NCBI GenBank assembly: GCA_029717555.1
Contig: JAMDHS010000021.1
Coordinates: 124,001 to 188,000 of the forward strand
Direction of reading: 5' to 3'
DNA: 64,000 nt
Source of the DNA: Peribolospora baueri
Taxonomy: Eukaryota; Basidiomycota; Peribolosporomycetes; Peribolosporales; Peribolosporaceae
Shown in pieces: positions 1 through 12,218 of this stretch. The first letter of the stretch is position 1; every line of letters begins with the position of its first letter. The notes beneath the pieces are model-generated. The model searched no databases. It was not told the origin of the DNA and saw nothing but the letters and a program-made list of their open reading frames with translations. Position numbers and translations under genes: made by a program.

Positions 1-1131
1 TTATCGAGCGTGGGATGGCGTCGCGGACCTTGGCTCCCGTCCTGGCAACCGTGGCTTATCACAGCGTTTCGATACACCACCAGGCTTCAAAGGTCAAGCC
101 CGCGTCATCCTCCCTACCGTGAACTCTTGTTATGAGTGCTCTCTCGACATGCTCAACAAGCCGACTACCTACCCGATCTGTACTATCGCCAACACTCCTC
201 GACTGCCAGAGCACTGCATCGAGTGGGCGAGCGTGCTCGAGTGGCCAAGAGTTTTCAAGGGTGGGTGGACACATACGCGGTCTTTCTGTTAGAATCCCCG
301 CCATGTTCCCCGTCTCATCGCTATCTTTGAACGGTGCGCTTTCGCTTTCTCCTGGTCGACCGACAGATAAGAAGATGGACACGGACGACCCGGACGACAT
401 CCAGTGGATTTACGACACTGCCCTCGCCCGGGCGAAGGAGTTCAATATCTCCGGCGTCACCTGGCCGCTCACACAGGGAGTGGTTAAGAACATCATCCCT
501 GCCATAGCTAGCACGAACGCCATCATCGCTGGTTAGTATCGTTTCCGCATGCCGTCTCTCCAGGTACAATTTGACTGACGGGAACGTTGGATCCATTTGT
601 TGTCCGCCGATTGCAGCCGCGTGCACGAACGAAGCCTTTAAACTAGCAACCAGTTCGGGGCCTTACGTGGACAATTACATGATGTACATCGGCAACGAAG
701 GGGTCTACACCTATACCTTCCATCACGAGAAGCGGCCTGACTGTCCAGTCTGCGGCGGAGAGTGCATTGACGTGGAGGTGGGGAAGGAGTGGACGCTGGA
801 GAGGCTCATGGAGTGGTTGTTGGAGAGGCCGGATTTGTGAGTGGCCTCGCATCACATCACGCCGCGCTCGCCTATACTAGAGTAGATCGTCGTTAACGCC
901 TTCTCTTCTCCCTCATTTGCTTCGTCCCAAAGCCAAATCAAACGACCCTCCCTCTCCAACGGCGCCAAGCCACTCTACCTCCAGGCGCCACCGCAGCTCG
1001 AAAAGGCAACGCGGTCGAACCTGGAAAAGCCCCTCTCGGAGCTGGCAGAGGAGGGAGACGAGATCTCCGTCACCGACGCCAACCTTCCGTTCACCCTCAG
1101 CCTGCGCATCAAATTTGGGGGAGAGGCGTGA
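1..1131 (+). CDS. UBA3: NEDD8-activating enzyme E1 catalytic subunit UBA3 (3' part)
   Basis: This is the catalytic subunit of the UBA3-ULA1 heterodimer that adenylates NEDD8 and passes it to UBC12, so driving cullin neddylation. The gene enters from the left edge, so the adenylation domain start is missing. Visible in order are the zinc-ligand pair CYEC, the catalytic-cysteine segment [14 protein letters not shown] (Cys codon near 179-181), the conserved [14 protein letters not shown], the [17 protein letters not shown] helix, a second zinc pair CPVCGG, and the C-terminal E2-binding beta-grasp domain beginning [11 protein letters not shown] and ending KFGGEA. My exons are about 84-260, 367-531, 617-836 and 933-1131. 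The intron at 837-932 is needed: reading through 838 stops before the E2-binding domain. The leftmost exon boundary (acceptor at 64 or 83) is uncertain. Confidence 0.93.
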
Positions 1132-1660
1132 GGGCGGGCCGGGTTGGACTGGGACTGGCCTCGAGGGATGTACGATAGCGGAAGTCAGAAAGCGCACGCT
1201 ATGGGCTGCGCACGCTATGGGCCTGTAGAACTTCCCCGCTCGGAGTTGCCTCTGTGTGAAGAGAGGGAAAGCCGAGGATACGTTGTACAATGCGACCTCT
1301 GTGGGCACCCTACAGTCCGGTGTGAAGGACGCGGCCGTTGTTAAGGAGGGCAACTGATCAGCGATGTGGCGCGCTCTTACCCGTCTGATTCATTCCCCTC
1401 CCGTAGATGTCTGGTTTTCTAGTCTCTTGTTGGCTCCTGGGCTGCTGCACGACCATTCCGTGGACAGACGGCGGAATGCCTTAGAGAACGTCCCAAATGT
1501 GGTAGGGCAATTTGCCCCCTCAGACGAGTCAGCTCATTTGTTTGGTGACGGGCGTATTCCTAAGCGGTGTGCGATCGGTCTGCTGATCTGACCGTTTATA
1601 TACGTTTATTTGGGCGGATTCTTTGCATAAAGTCCGGCCGTTCTGGTCGAAAAGCAACCT
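1132..1660. other. Intergenic, UBA3 to tRNA-His
   Basis: This 530-base spacer holds the UBA3 3' region and the upstream region of the tRNA gene. Short reading frames occur on both strands but none has recognisable content or splice continuity. I see no further gene. Confidence 0.5.
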
Positions 1661-1732
1661 GTGGTCATCGATTAGTGGTGAGATCGTTTCGTTGTGGCCG
1701 AAGAGACCTGGGTTCGATTCCCAGTGACCACA
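1661..1732 (+). tRNA. tRNA-His (anticodon GTG)
   Basis: The cloverleaf folds by eye. The 7-bp acceptor pairs GTGGTCA (1661-1667) with TGACCAC (1725-1731), and the D-arm is GATT/GATC. The anticodon stem TTTCG/CGAAG (one G-T pair) encloses the loop TTGTGGC at 1692-1698, giving anticodon GTG at 1694-1696. The T-arm is CTGGG-TTCGATT-CCCAG, with discriminator A at 1732. A T-run at 1734-1739 is a Pol III terminator. There is no intron. The G(-1) of mature tRNA-His is not encoded, as expected for eukaryotes, where Thg1 adds it. Confidence 0.96.
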
Positions 1733-1857
1733 CTTTTTTGTTTTGCATGGCGCGTGTTTCGCCGTGCCCATGCTTATGACGGGACGGGACTTGCATCCGG
1801 AACGGTCGATCACCATACGTTGTCATTCTTGCGTGGATGGAACACGCTTACACGACC

Positions 1858-3882
1858 ATGCCTCCGCGTACAATGTCCTCCCAAGACCGGATCAAGGTCC
1901 TCACCCTCAACTGCTGGTAAGCTCCTGCCCATTTCTCCGCCCATCTCCTGTTCCTTCCACTGCGCGTCTTTCTCTTCGTCTACTCGCGCGAACTCTGCCG
2001 AGAGGAGCCGACGATTGACCGGCGCCAACTTGACCACGCACCAGGGGCCTCAAATACATCGCCGCCCAGCGCCTGCCTCGCCTTCGAGCTATCGGTGATG
2101 AGCTCTCGGTCTCCGACTATGACCTGATTGCGCTGCAGGAGATATGGGTGCACTCTGATTTTGAATACGTTAGGCAGAAGGTCGCCCGGCGGCTGCCGTT
2201 CGCCAAGTTCTACTTCAGGTGAGTCTCGGCGTGAGCTCGCGCGTTAGTCGGGATGTTCTGGATGTTCTTGCCGTGTCCTGCCTCCTGCTAACTCGACGTC
2301 TGCGGCGGTGCGACGCATGTCGGAATGGAATGGACAGCGGCGCTTTCGGCGCCGGTTTGGTCATCTTCTCTCGCTGGCCGATCATCTCGACATCCATGCT
2401 CCCCTATTCTCTCAACGGCATCCCCATAGAGGTGCACACGGGCGATTGGATGGTCGGGAAGGCAGCGGCTTGTGCTGTCATCGACCACCCGATGTTGGGA
2501 GAGGTGGAGGTGATTTCTACTCATGTAAGTGCGCCGAGGCGACTAGAAGCGAACGAAACGAGCGGTTGCCATGCTCATGCACTTTGCCTTATCTAATTCG
2601 TGTCTCTTCCCGTCCATTGTTGCCATTCAGTTCATCGCCGCCGGTGGAGAGACGGGCCCGGAGTACAAGCGAGGGCACCGACTGACACAAGCGTGGGAGC
2701 TGAGCAACCTCGTCCTCTCCGCTGCACAGAAAGGCCGTCACGTCATCTGCGTGAGGAACGCCCCCGCCTTCTCTGTTCCCACACTGAGGTCGTGACCCGT
2801 AGTGCCATGCTGATCCCACCTTCTTTCCCTCTCTCCACTTCCAGATGGGCGACCTTAACTCCACGCCCGCCTCGCTGACCATCGCCCTCCTGCGCTCTCA
2901 CGCCCTTCTCCACGACGCCTTTCTCGCCTCTCACCGGCACCTCTCCCCCACTGCTATCGCCCTTCCCTCTTCCCCCAGTGCGACCGGAAACCCCTTCCCG
3001 AATTCCGCCACCGCCGTCCGCGAACTCGGCGTGACATGTGACTCCCCGCTGAACTCTTGGACGGCGGGCAAGAAGCTGGACGGCCCGGCGTCGAAGGCGG
3101 CTGGGAAGAGATTAGATTACATATTTTGGAGGGGCCCTGAGGAGCGGGTGCCCGTCTCCGCACCCGTGTCTGCGGCGGAGGAAGCGGATGTGGACGCGGG
3201 CGGGGCCATCGTTGACGGTTGGAGGTGGAGGTGGAGGAGCACCGGTGCGGGACGGCTGCGAGCTCAAGCTGCGCGGGTGGTCATGACGGGCAACGTACCT
3301 GGTTTGCCGTTCAGCTTCTCGGATCACTTTGGCGTCGAGGCCGTCTTCTCCGTTGCTATTGACGAGGGAGGAACGGTGGAAGGTACAGCTAGAGCCGGCA
3401 CCCGTGGCGGTCGTCGGTCCACGGATGACTCCACGCGCCGGGGATCCGCCTCCCTCGAAGAGGGCTGGCTATCGGACGAGCCAGGCGTGCCTCCCGCTTC
3501 GCCTACCTTCGCCGCCGAGGTCCTCTCCTCCACGCTCCAAGCCCTGCACACCTATCTCCGTCATTCCTCCCTGACCGCACGGCTGCACCTTTATGCTTTC
3601 TTCTTCGCCCTCTTCCTCGCCATCGGCCTCGCCGTCGCCTCCGCCTTCATCCCTTCCGCGGCTCGAGGCGTCGAGGTGGTCTTTGTAGTATTGGCGGTCG
3701 CGGCGGGATGGGCGGGTACGACGGCTCTGTACAGCACCGTGATTTGGGGACAGTGGGAGAAGAGGGCGGTGAGGGAGAGGATGGACGAAATGAACAGGGA
3801 GGTGGAGAGGATCAAGGACGGCTTGCCCTCGAGCGCCGCGGCAGGCGGAAGTCCTTCTAACCCTGGACGGTTTCGAGATTGA
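1858..3882 (+). CDS. ISC1: Inositol-phosphosphingolipid phospholipase C (neutral sphingomyelinase family)
   Basis: This membrane enzyme hydrolyses inositol-phosphoceramides (and sphingomyelin-like lipids) to ceramide. Exons are 1858-1916, 2045-2218, 2338-2524, 2631-2750 and 2845-3882, giving 525 residues in one continuous frame. The DNase-I-like fold motifs appear in order: LTLNCWGLKY at the N-terminus, the metal-binding glutamate in LIALQEIW, GAFGAGLVIFSRWP, VEVISTHF, MGDLNSTP (Asp/Asn pair) and the C-terminal catalytic SDHFGVEAVF. A low-complexity stretch follows, then two hydrophobic segments near residues 430-490 and a basic tail with a short coiled-coil-like helix. Two C-terminal membrane spans are the known Isc1/nSMase2 arrangement. 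The loop between GDLN and SDH is longer and lower in complexity than I would expect. It is convergent with GOS1. Confidence 0.92.
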
Positions 3883-4115
3883 GGCGAGGGACGTCACCTG
3901 TAATTCAGACCGGTGACATTAGAGGGTACTAGACGGAACCGTCAGTTGTCCCCATCCTTCTCACCGGAAGAAAGCGAAAAGAGGGCATTAAAAGTACATG
4001 TGCTCCAAGTCAACCCATCCTCCCACTTGTCGACGTCGTATTCGGCGTACGTCTATCCAACCGACGCCGCCCGGTGCTCCCATTTCCCTGCCGCCGCGAA
4101 TGACACCATCTCACC

Positions 4116-5230
4116 TCATCGCGAAATCCACCCAAGCAAGGCGATGGTGCAGACGCCAATAACAAGTCCCATGATAATGCTATCCCTCCTCCTCCTACTC
4201 GAGATGAGGCCGATGACGCTGTTGAGCCCTGGCAGTTGGCCGAGAGTGGACTTGATCCGGTTGTTAATGCCGGAGAGCGTCGAGGACTGCAAAGAAAACT
4301 CGTGTCGGGTAGCGTAGGCTTGGCTGGACGCATGTGGAGACGGAGGGCAGGGAGGGGACGAAGGATGACATCGGATGATGAGCGCCAAGTGCGTGCGCCG
4401 CAAGCACACTGACGCACGACTCACTCAAGCACACGATCAATCATCCCATGCGAGTTGTCAATTTGCCCTCGCTCGGAAAGCAGAGCGTCTTGGTCGGAAG
4501 CGTGCGCAGCTTTGTACGCGCTGCAACGGAAGTGAGGAAGCAGGGTACAACAATTAGGAAACGCGGAGAGAAGTCGTCTGGGAAGCTGGACACGACGAAA
4601 GTCGAGCCGAGCTTCCTTCCTTTTTCCAGCCGCACCACTCACTCAATCTCCCCCCTCACGCTTCCAAGCAAATCTTGGCTCTCCAGAGCGTTCCGCAAAT
4701 TATCCCTCGTGCGCCGGAAATCCCGGTTATAGTCTTGAAGCACCTCCCGATGACGTTGTACGGCGTGCATTTGGGAGGTCGAGGGTGGGTTAAAAGGCGA
4801 GTCGAGATGTACGGTCAGAGAACTTAGAACTTGGGAGAGCTGGGTCGTGGTATATTAAGTGGGCGGAGGATGAATGAGAGAATGGGGCGAATCAGGTCGG
4901 CTCGTGGCTGCTGCGCTCCCATTCCTTGGCTATGCTTGTCTAGCCAGGTCGGGAGGCACTAGTGGGCGTTGAATTTCGCCGACTCACCTCTTCCAGCCCC
5001 GTCTCAATCGACTTCTCCACCTTGGCCCTCTCCTCCGCCTCGTCTCCATCCTCCATCGACAATACCGTATGGTCCCCGGTCCGAGTTCGTGAGGAAGACG
5101 AAGGCCGGTTGCGCGCCGCGGCGGCGGAGGCGAGCTTGGAGTAGGCGGTTAGCTGAGCATCAAGAGAAGTTTCAATAGCTCGGGCACGCTTCCGGAGAGC
5201 GTCCCATGGCTCGCGAGACGAAGAAGCCAT
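4116..5230 (-). CDS. GOS1: Golgi SNAP receptor (Qb-SNARE) Gos1/GOSR1
   Basis: This is a v-/Q-SNARE for intra-Golgi and ER-Golgi vesicle fusion. The N-terminus MASSSREPWDALRKRARAIE is the classic Gos1 start, at the ATG on 5228-5230. It is followed by the coiled-coil segment around EVLQDYNRDFRRTRDNLR (near 4680-4760), the SNARE motif with ALLSERGQIDNSHGMIDRVLE and QAYATRHEFSLQSSTLSG, and a single C-terminal anchor IIMGLVIGVCTIALLGWI ending in SR. There are four exons with three introns, near 4940, 4660 and 4420. The order of parts matches the family, and the length (a little over 220 residues) is usual. It is head-to-head with the acyltransferase gene at 5961. Confidence 0.9.
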
Positions 5231-5960
5231 CTTTTCGCTTCTTCCCTACGTCTCGTCGTATCGGGCAGCTCGCGATCTGCTGGTGTAACGAACGGTGACG
5301 GTGGCCCTATCGACACACTTCCGCAGCACCATCAGTCACGTGATAAATTTGGCACGTGCCTCTGTGATAATTGCTGTGGGATCCGTTCTACTGGTCCGAT
5401 CATCCTCGCTTATGTCCGGTATCTATTTTCCCTATTGCTCACCGTCCCACGTCCTTACTTAGGGTAAGGCACGATCCTTAGGGGCGAGCTACGGCCTGAT
5501 GGGTGACACACAGCCCTTCTCTACTTCTCCACCTTTTTGACACGCTCTGTAATGTCCGATATTATATAAGAGGAGTCGCTGGCCGAGCTCCGATGATGGA
5601 AATCTAGGACCTTTTCTCGCATACGCGTCTGGGACGGCATGTGAGCACTTAGTGCATAAATCACGTGATCCAGAAGATGTCCTCGGCGCTCCATGCCTTC
5701 GCATCGTCGTCCGTCTGGATGGAAGATAATGTCCAACATCCATCTCTCCTTGCTCGAACCTTGGCATGGGCGCTTGCCCTCTTTATTAAAACTTCTATAG
5801 AAGGCGGTATTGGTTGTTGCTGCGAAAGTCTTAAACCTTTCGACATTGGTTTGGCCGAAGAGTCCTTTTACGCCCTCAGCGTGCCCCTCCGGTGGTCACA
5901 TCCAACCCATTCCCTCCCCCTTCCGATGGTCTCTACTCTCATTGCCCGACAACGCACATC
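5231..5960. promoter_or_regulatory. Divergent promoter, GOS1 / wax-synthase-like gene
   Basis: These 730 bases separate two start codons on opposite strands, so both promoters must lie here. The stretch is more AT-rich than its surroundings. I see no convincing coding exon and no clear TATA box. Confidence 0.45.
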
Positions 5961-7446
5961 ATGGCCGACAGCTCCAACCGCGACTTTCCAAACCTGCTCC
6001 TATTTTTTCTCCCGATCCCCATTCTCGTCCTTGCACTCACTGGTCCACCATCATCGACCTTGCGCACGTTCATCTACCTCCCCTTCATCCTCGCTTTGTA
6101 CACGCATGCGATCCGTCGTTACTATACCAGCATTCCGACACTCGATATGGCGATTGGGATTTTTGCTGGTTACGGCATTATGAGGTCTGTCCAGCTTCTC
6201 ATGCTATCACGCCCAGAGGAAGAGGACTGGTTGTTGAGCCGGAGCTCAAGTGAACGCAAGAGGGACACAGCGGGTCATCGGAACGGATCAGCGGAAGGCG
6301 ACCCTTCCTCAAGCTTCCACTCGCCACCGTCTCCTCTTCCTGACTGGTCTTGGGACAAGTTCGTCTGGGCGGCGCGGCTCGTCACGAGCATGCGTGGAAC
6401 TGGGTGGAGCTGGGAGTCTATCGGCACGCCCGTGGCTGACAAGTGAGCTTGCTTGCTCCATGTCCAATGGAGCCCTGTCCAGTTCTTTAAATAATCTATA
6501 GATCCACTGGTCCAGGCTCTGACTTTGCTGTTTTTATTCTTCTTCCAGGCGATCTCGAGCTTCTTTCCTCTTCTCCGAAACACTCTTCTTCATCGCCTTC
6601 TATCTCTTCGTCGACGTCCTCACGACCTTCTTCAAAACTCAGCCCTACTTCTCGGGCCTCCTCTTCTTCCCCACGCCCCTCTCCTCTCTCCCCCTCTCCA
6701 AACGCTTCTTCTACACACTCACCAGTGTATTAATGGTGTGGACCTCCATTCACTACGCCTACCTCGCCACCGCCCTGTCCTTCGTCGCATTCAGCACCCT
6801 CCTCCCTGAACGTTTCCGCTCCGATCCGCAAGAGTGGGCGCCCATCATGGAACCTCTATACAAGGCGACAAGCATAAGGAGCTTTTGGAGTCGTGTCTGG
6901 CACACCATGTTTCGCCGCGTCTTCGTCAGCATCGGCTGGCGCGGCGTCGGTAGACCGCTCCTGTCTGCGCTGGGGTACGAGCCGATAATCGACGCCGACG
7001 GAAGACGTGCAGCCAAGACGTGCACATACGAGAGCGAAACACGCAAGGATGTACGGAAGGTCCCGCCGGCATGGCTGGAGCATGCACTTTTCGTCTTCCC
7101 TATCTTCCTTCTCTCCGGCCTCTATCACGCCATAGGGCAGTACACCCTCGCTGAGCCTAGATTGCCGAAGCATCTGGTGCGCTCGGCAACGCTCGCCAAC
7201 ATCGGCTTCTTCGTCTGGCAACCCGTCGGCATCGCACTCGAGTCCGTCTTGCTACCCCTCTTCGGCAAGGGTCTCATCGGTCACCTGGTCCGGAGGCTTT
7301 GGGTGCTCCTTTGGTTGCTCGTTACGGTCGAGCCCGTCGTGGATGGGTGGGTGAAGGCCTATCTGTGGACGTCCGACATTCTACCTTTCAGCGTCGTTCG
7401 TTGGGCCGCCCAAGCGTTGGGAATGCCTATCCAAACTCTCTTTTAA
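5961..7446 (+). CDS. Wax-synthase-domain membrane acyltransferase (MBOAT-like)
   Basis: This multi-pass membrane protein has the fungal wax-synthase fold. Two exons (5961-6442 and 6549-7446) give 459 residues. The first exon has three hydrophobic spans. The second carries SFWSRVWHTMFRRVF, the diagnostic wax-synthase/MBOAT motif, and later FPIFLLSGLYHAIGQY, where the family's active-site histidine lies. Proteins of this family transfer acyl groups to alcohols or sterols, or acetyl groups in secondary metabolism; the acceptor cannot be told from sequence. I start at the ATG on 5961 because the protein then opens with a short polar head and a membrane span. An in-frame ATG at 5892 would add 23 residues. 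Confidence 0.85.
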
Positions 7447-7481
7447 GTAGCTTTATTCCGTGTCCATGACAAGCGCATCCA

Positions 7482-7493
7482 CCCCCCCCCCCC
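7482..7493. repeat. Poly-C run
   Basis: There are twelve consecutive C in the 3' space between two convergent genes. It is a likely site of sequencing or assembly length error. Confidence 0.9.
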
Positions 7494-7728
7494 GGTCTTC
7501 GCATCGGGTTAGCAGTTTGGGCCAAACCTTCAATGTACTTCTAGCTTATTGCACATTCGTTCGCATCTCGTTGGCTGCTCGCATGAGCATCGCACGTCCC
7601 ATTCGTGTAAATATATAATGGATCCTCCCACTATTTGAAGACGTACTCTACAGAAGGAAGCGATCGTCCAAAGCGTTCCGATCCAAACTTGGACTTGTGC
7701 CATCGCTTTCTGGTGAGAAATTTCGGCC

Positions 7729-10700
7729 TCAGAAGATCTCGACTCCCTTTTTGCTGTCCGAGATGGCCACCACCTTAGCTCCGAACTCGAATGGAGAGCC
7801 CTGGAAAGCGAACGGCGGAGATTCGGATACGGATTCGAATTGGTGCTTGGTGAGTTAACGACCGCCTCGATTCGATCGACAAGGACGTCCCAGTCGACGA
7901 TCAGACTCACGTCGTAAGCGACAAAGTCGGCCTTTTCGTCGGCGACGACGCCGTTGGACCCGTTCAATCCGAAGATTTGATCAAAGCTTCCGGGGAGGAG
8001 GGGTAAGCGTATGCGGGATAGAAGGATGAGGCAAGACGTTAGACGGGCTGGACGAGCGCCATCGTGGCAGAAAGAGGGGTTTGTCCTACTTACTTGGATG
8101 AAAGCAGGGCGACCGCTTCTGACTCGCCAAGGAGGCTGTTAGTGTCTCTCGCAGCCCACGCAGCGTCCCAGATGAGATTGCGTGCTTCCCAGTCCTCGGA
8201 GATGCCGATCGCTACAGTGACGCCGGCCTTTGTCAGCGCGGAGATGAGCGTCTCGCCGGTGAGAGGCGGGCCCAAGAGGCTGGTTTAACGGAAGGACGGC
8301 GCGAAATACGAAAATTGCATTAAGCGCACACAGAGACCGAAAGTGTGTTGTCACGTCTAAAGGGAGACCCTCGACACTCACGAGCGCCTTTGGTCCCAAG
8401 ACTGGACGAAGCTGCGAGGGGCAACGATGGCCGAGATACCGGCTTCGGCGATCTTGTGCGCTAGCAAATGGCCCTCAGCGGCACCCTGGAGAAAAATACA
8501 AGCCCATCTGAGCAATCCGTATCAGGTGATATCTTTCCCCTACCGTTCACTTACGAGGAAGACGAGCTTGAGCGTCTTTCCAGTGTGAGCTTCGACGTCC
8601 TTCTTGAGTCTGATCAGCGTCGCCATATGATCTGCCCTGTCGACGGCGACGACAAGAGGCAGCTTGCCCTGTCCGGCCAGGTGGAAATAGTTGGGTCCAT
8701 CCGCACCGTGCCGGTGCTGGCTCTCGGAGAGAAGCAGTCGGCGCAACAGCCCGATTTGGGCCGAGATAGAAGGCGGGTGGTCGGAGTGGCGCAGGGCAAA
8801 GTTGAGAGCGACGGAGTCGGACAGAATTGCGTCGTCATCCAAAGCTAATGGCGCAGATGATCGAGGAGGAAGAGTCGAGCGGCATGAGGCCATGTGGAAT
8901 ACGGCACCTGCCACTGTGCAATGCTGATCCAAGGCTCACCATGCAGGGCGCCAGTCTTGAAAGAGGCCGACACGCCGGAGAACGAGCCGCTCCATTCCGG
9001 AGCGACGATGCCGCGAGTGACACCGGATCTGTATGCGATTCTAAAGGGAAAATGTACGGACGAAGAGAGGGTGTCAGGGCCAATACATCCGGCGAGACGG
9101 GAAGGAGACCTCGCCAGTTACCCACTTCATGTTCTTTCCTCCCCAGAGAAGGCCGTCGGCAGCCTTGACCGTGCCCATCGTGGCGAGACCACCAATCTCT
9201 GGGCTGGGGGCGGGCGCTCCGCCAGCAGAAAAAGGGTCAAATGGTTCTCCGTCGCTCGTCTCCGCTTCGCTGGCTATGTCGGCGAGGCCGAGCGTTGCAC
9301 CGAAGGACGTGAGGCCCGGAAGGATGTAACCACCCCGGAGGTCGATGACGACAGCCTTTTCCAAGGCAGATGGACAGTCACCGACGCAGGAAACGATGCC
9401 ATCTTCCACGACAACGGACAAATCCTCCTCCTTTGAAGAGGCCGAATGCTGCAAACCGGAGGAGCTGAAAATTTTGCCCACATTCTTGAACACCACTCGT
9501 TTGGCGACGGTAGTCTCCGGGACAATCTCGCCATCGAAGCTCTTCGGCACGGCGCTGAAATTACCAGCCAACCCGAGTTCCTTTGCAAAGTCACCCTGCT
9601 TGGGCGCATCGGCAGTGAGGTCGAATCCGGCAGACGGGGTGTGGGCGTCATCCAACTGTGCGATTCCGTCGATCCAGACTTGTTTCGGCTCGGCGCCGAG
9701 ACGGAGCGGGTGCGTATTCCACAACACGAGGTCACCGTCGAAGCCTTCCTTGACGCGGCCCAATCGGTAGCCGAAGCCGAGCGCGTCGGCGGGCGCAATA
9801 GTAACGGCCCTCAGCGCATCTTCTTCGGTCAAGGAAAAGTGGTGGGACTGTCCGGCTTGGTAGAGCAGTCGGCGCGAGTCCAAGACCGGATGATCGGATT
9901 TCTACGGACGATCCGTGGCGGAAAGACGACGAGCAGCGATGAGAAGACCGCCGTCGCAGGGAGAGGCTGAAGCTGAGCTGCCCGACTTACCAAGATGGGA
10001 GTAATGTTCTGCGCCGCAAGCAGAGCAGGAGCAAACTCGCTGCCCCACCACGCCTCACGCTTGTAACGCCCGTTGGTGCTGAACATGGCCACCGCGGGTG
10101 TGCCTCCCCAGACCTTCTTCAACGTGTCCGGGATGCGGAAGGCTTCATGGGCGTGGTGGAAGGCGGCAAGGGGGAACTGAAAGTGAAGAGGAGCGACGAT
10201 GGATAAACCAGGTGATCTTTGGAGAAAGCACAATGTTACTGGCGGCATCTCTGCAGCTCACCTTGAACTCGTTCGTATGCCTTATAAAGTTGTCCAGCTG
10301 CGATTCGGCTGTGATGAGGTAGATGCCGCGCTCTTTATCAACGCTTGGCGAGTCGAGACGGACGGCCAACAAACCGAACACTCACTGTAGCAGTGCGTAT
10401 TGACCTTGACGCGTCCGCGAAGCACGTCGACGAGCGCCTCCCACTTGAAAAGAGCAAAAAGTTCAAAGATCGGGTCAGAAAAGCTAGGACCCACGAGGTG
10501 AGCCCGGTCACCACCGTCTCGCTCACCTGGAAGTCCTCCGGGAACTTATCGGAAAGCTGCTTCCCTTTCTTATGAGCGGAAAGCGCCCGTTCGCAGTACT
10601 CGTCTTGGGCCTGCATAATCTTTCGAGCTTTCTCTGCGTGACAGCGAAAACATCATGCAACCGTCAGCCAATGGGGCGCGTCGCCGTTTGCCGGACTTGT

Positions 10701-11919
10701 GGCTGAGCCGTGCAATGAAACACACCGAAGCTGCTCCTGAAGCTCCAGGCCTCGTCCATCCGGGTCTCGTCGTACACCCGCCGAATGTTCTCTCCGCAAG
10801 CCATCTTGGAAAAGCAAAGGGCGGGTCAGCTCGAGACGTGGGGCCGGAAAGAAGCGAACGGACGGGTCAAAGCACCTTCATATGTCTCCAGGCGCCGGGC
10901 CTGCCGCGAGCGCCGCCAGGGAGAACGAGGGTGGCGGGAGGGTCGATGACCATCGACGAGGGAACCTGAGTGTCCACGGGACGCAGCTTGATGGGAAACG
11001 CTTGGCCGCCGATCTAAAGCATATCGGAGAGTGGTTGACGTACATGAATGATGGAATGGCGGTAGGGCCATCAGTCGGCGGGAGAGGAGCTTACGCACGT
11101 TGTTCGCCGAGCCGGGGAGGACGAGCGAGGTGGTGACGCCGCCAGATACGACGGAGTGCAGGGCAACGTCGTGATAGTTGAAGCCGTCCAAGCTCCGCAG
11201 CTGCAGGTCAATTGTACCATCAGTTCAATCGGCCACGCCTAGGAGACTCGGCCCCGGGTCGGTCGGTCACTGACCTCGGGGAGAATGGGTTTCTTTTCGC
11301 TGTTTCCGTCCTCGGTAGCGCTCAGCAAGGGAAGGGGATACACTCCCAAGTGGGAGTGCAAGTCGACGAGGCCAGGGGTGAGCCAGGCGCCCTGGGCATC
11401 GACCTTTTGCACCTTGACGCCGTCGATGTGGCCGTCTGGGGCGAGGTCAGAGTGGAGCAATTGGCCTACGCGCTTGATGATGCCGCCGTGGACGAAAACG
11501 TCGGTGGACTTGAGAACTTGCTTTCCGTCGTCTGCCCCGGTCCAGATGGTAGCGTTGGTGATGAGAAGGGGCGCGGTGCCGGGCACGAAGCGATCCGAGG
11601 TCTGGCGCTGGTAGAAGTCGTCAGGCATGCCGGGACGGACGACGGCGGCGCTACACTTGGCCAGCTGGTCCTCCCACGCGGCGTCGGCGACCGGAGTGGG
11701 TTCATCGGAGGTGGTGGGATGACAGTGCCACCGGAGGCCGACGAACAAGGTGAGGCAAGCGAGGGCGAGGATGGACCAGGAGCGAAGACGCTTGCGCCTC
11801 TGCGAGCCGTCGGAGGTGTACCATTGCGAGGTAACGGACTGAGGGAAGACGTGGTCTTCCAGGTAGATGGGGCCCTGGCCCTTGTCGTCATGGCTGAAGT
11901 AGCCGGCAAGGGGGGCCAT
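7729..11919 (-). CDS. Membrane-anchored amidohydrolase-family protein
   Basis: This large metal-dependent hydrolase of the amidohydrolase superfamily resembles fungal proteins often labelled 'amidohydrolase / CE9'. The start at 11919 gives MAPLAGYFSHDD; an in-frame ATG at 11967 is possible. A single signal-anchor span SILALACLTLFVGLRW follows a basic cytosolic head, so the catalytic part is probably lumenal or outside. Metal-site motifs appear in order: GLVDLHSHLGV (HxH), VSGGVTTSLVLPGSANN, NTHCY, FHHAHEAFRIP and an Asp/His segment before DSRRLLYQAG. The segment YRLGRVKEGFDGDLVLWNTHP is typical of the fold's C-terminal beta-sandwich. The last exon ends KGVEIF at 7729-7731. There are many introns; I count at least ten exons. 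The substrate is unknown. Confidence 0.85.
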
Positions 11920-12218
11920 GTTGGAAGAGGGGCGGTGGTGGAGAAGAAGAAGGAGGAGGGAAAGCAAGCCAGCGCGCCCGTTCGTCCGCTTCTCCGCACC
12001 TCCTTATCTATCTACCACGTGACCTGGTCGGCCCTCTTCGGCCTTACCTGGTTCGGCCGATCCGAGACCGAGGTTACCGCACACCAACGGCTGGTGCTGA
12101 GGACGTCTCAACTTGATGCCATGCCATGCTCATGTTCCTCTCGCCAGGCGCATCCGATCGTCTAGAATACAAGACAAGCACCGCATTCCGAGCGGAGCCC
12201 ATGCACCGCGCCTCCGCT

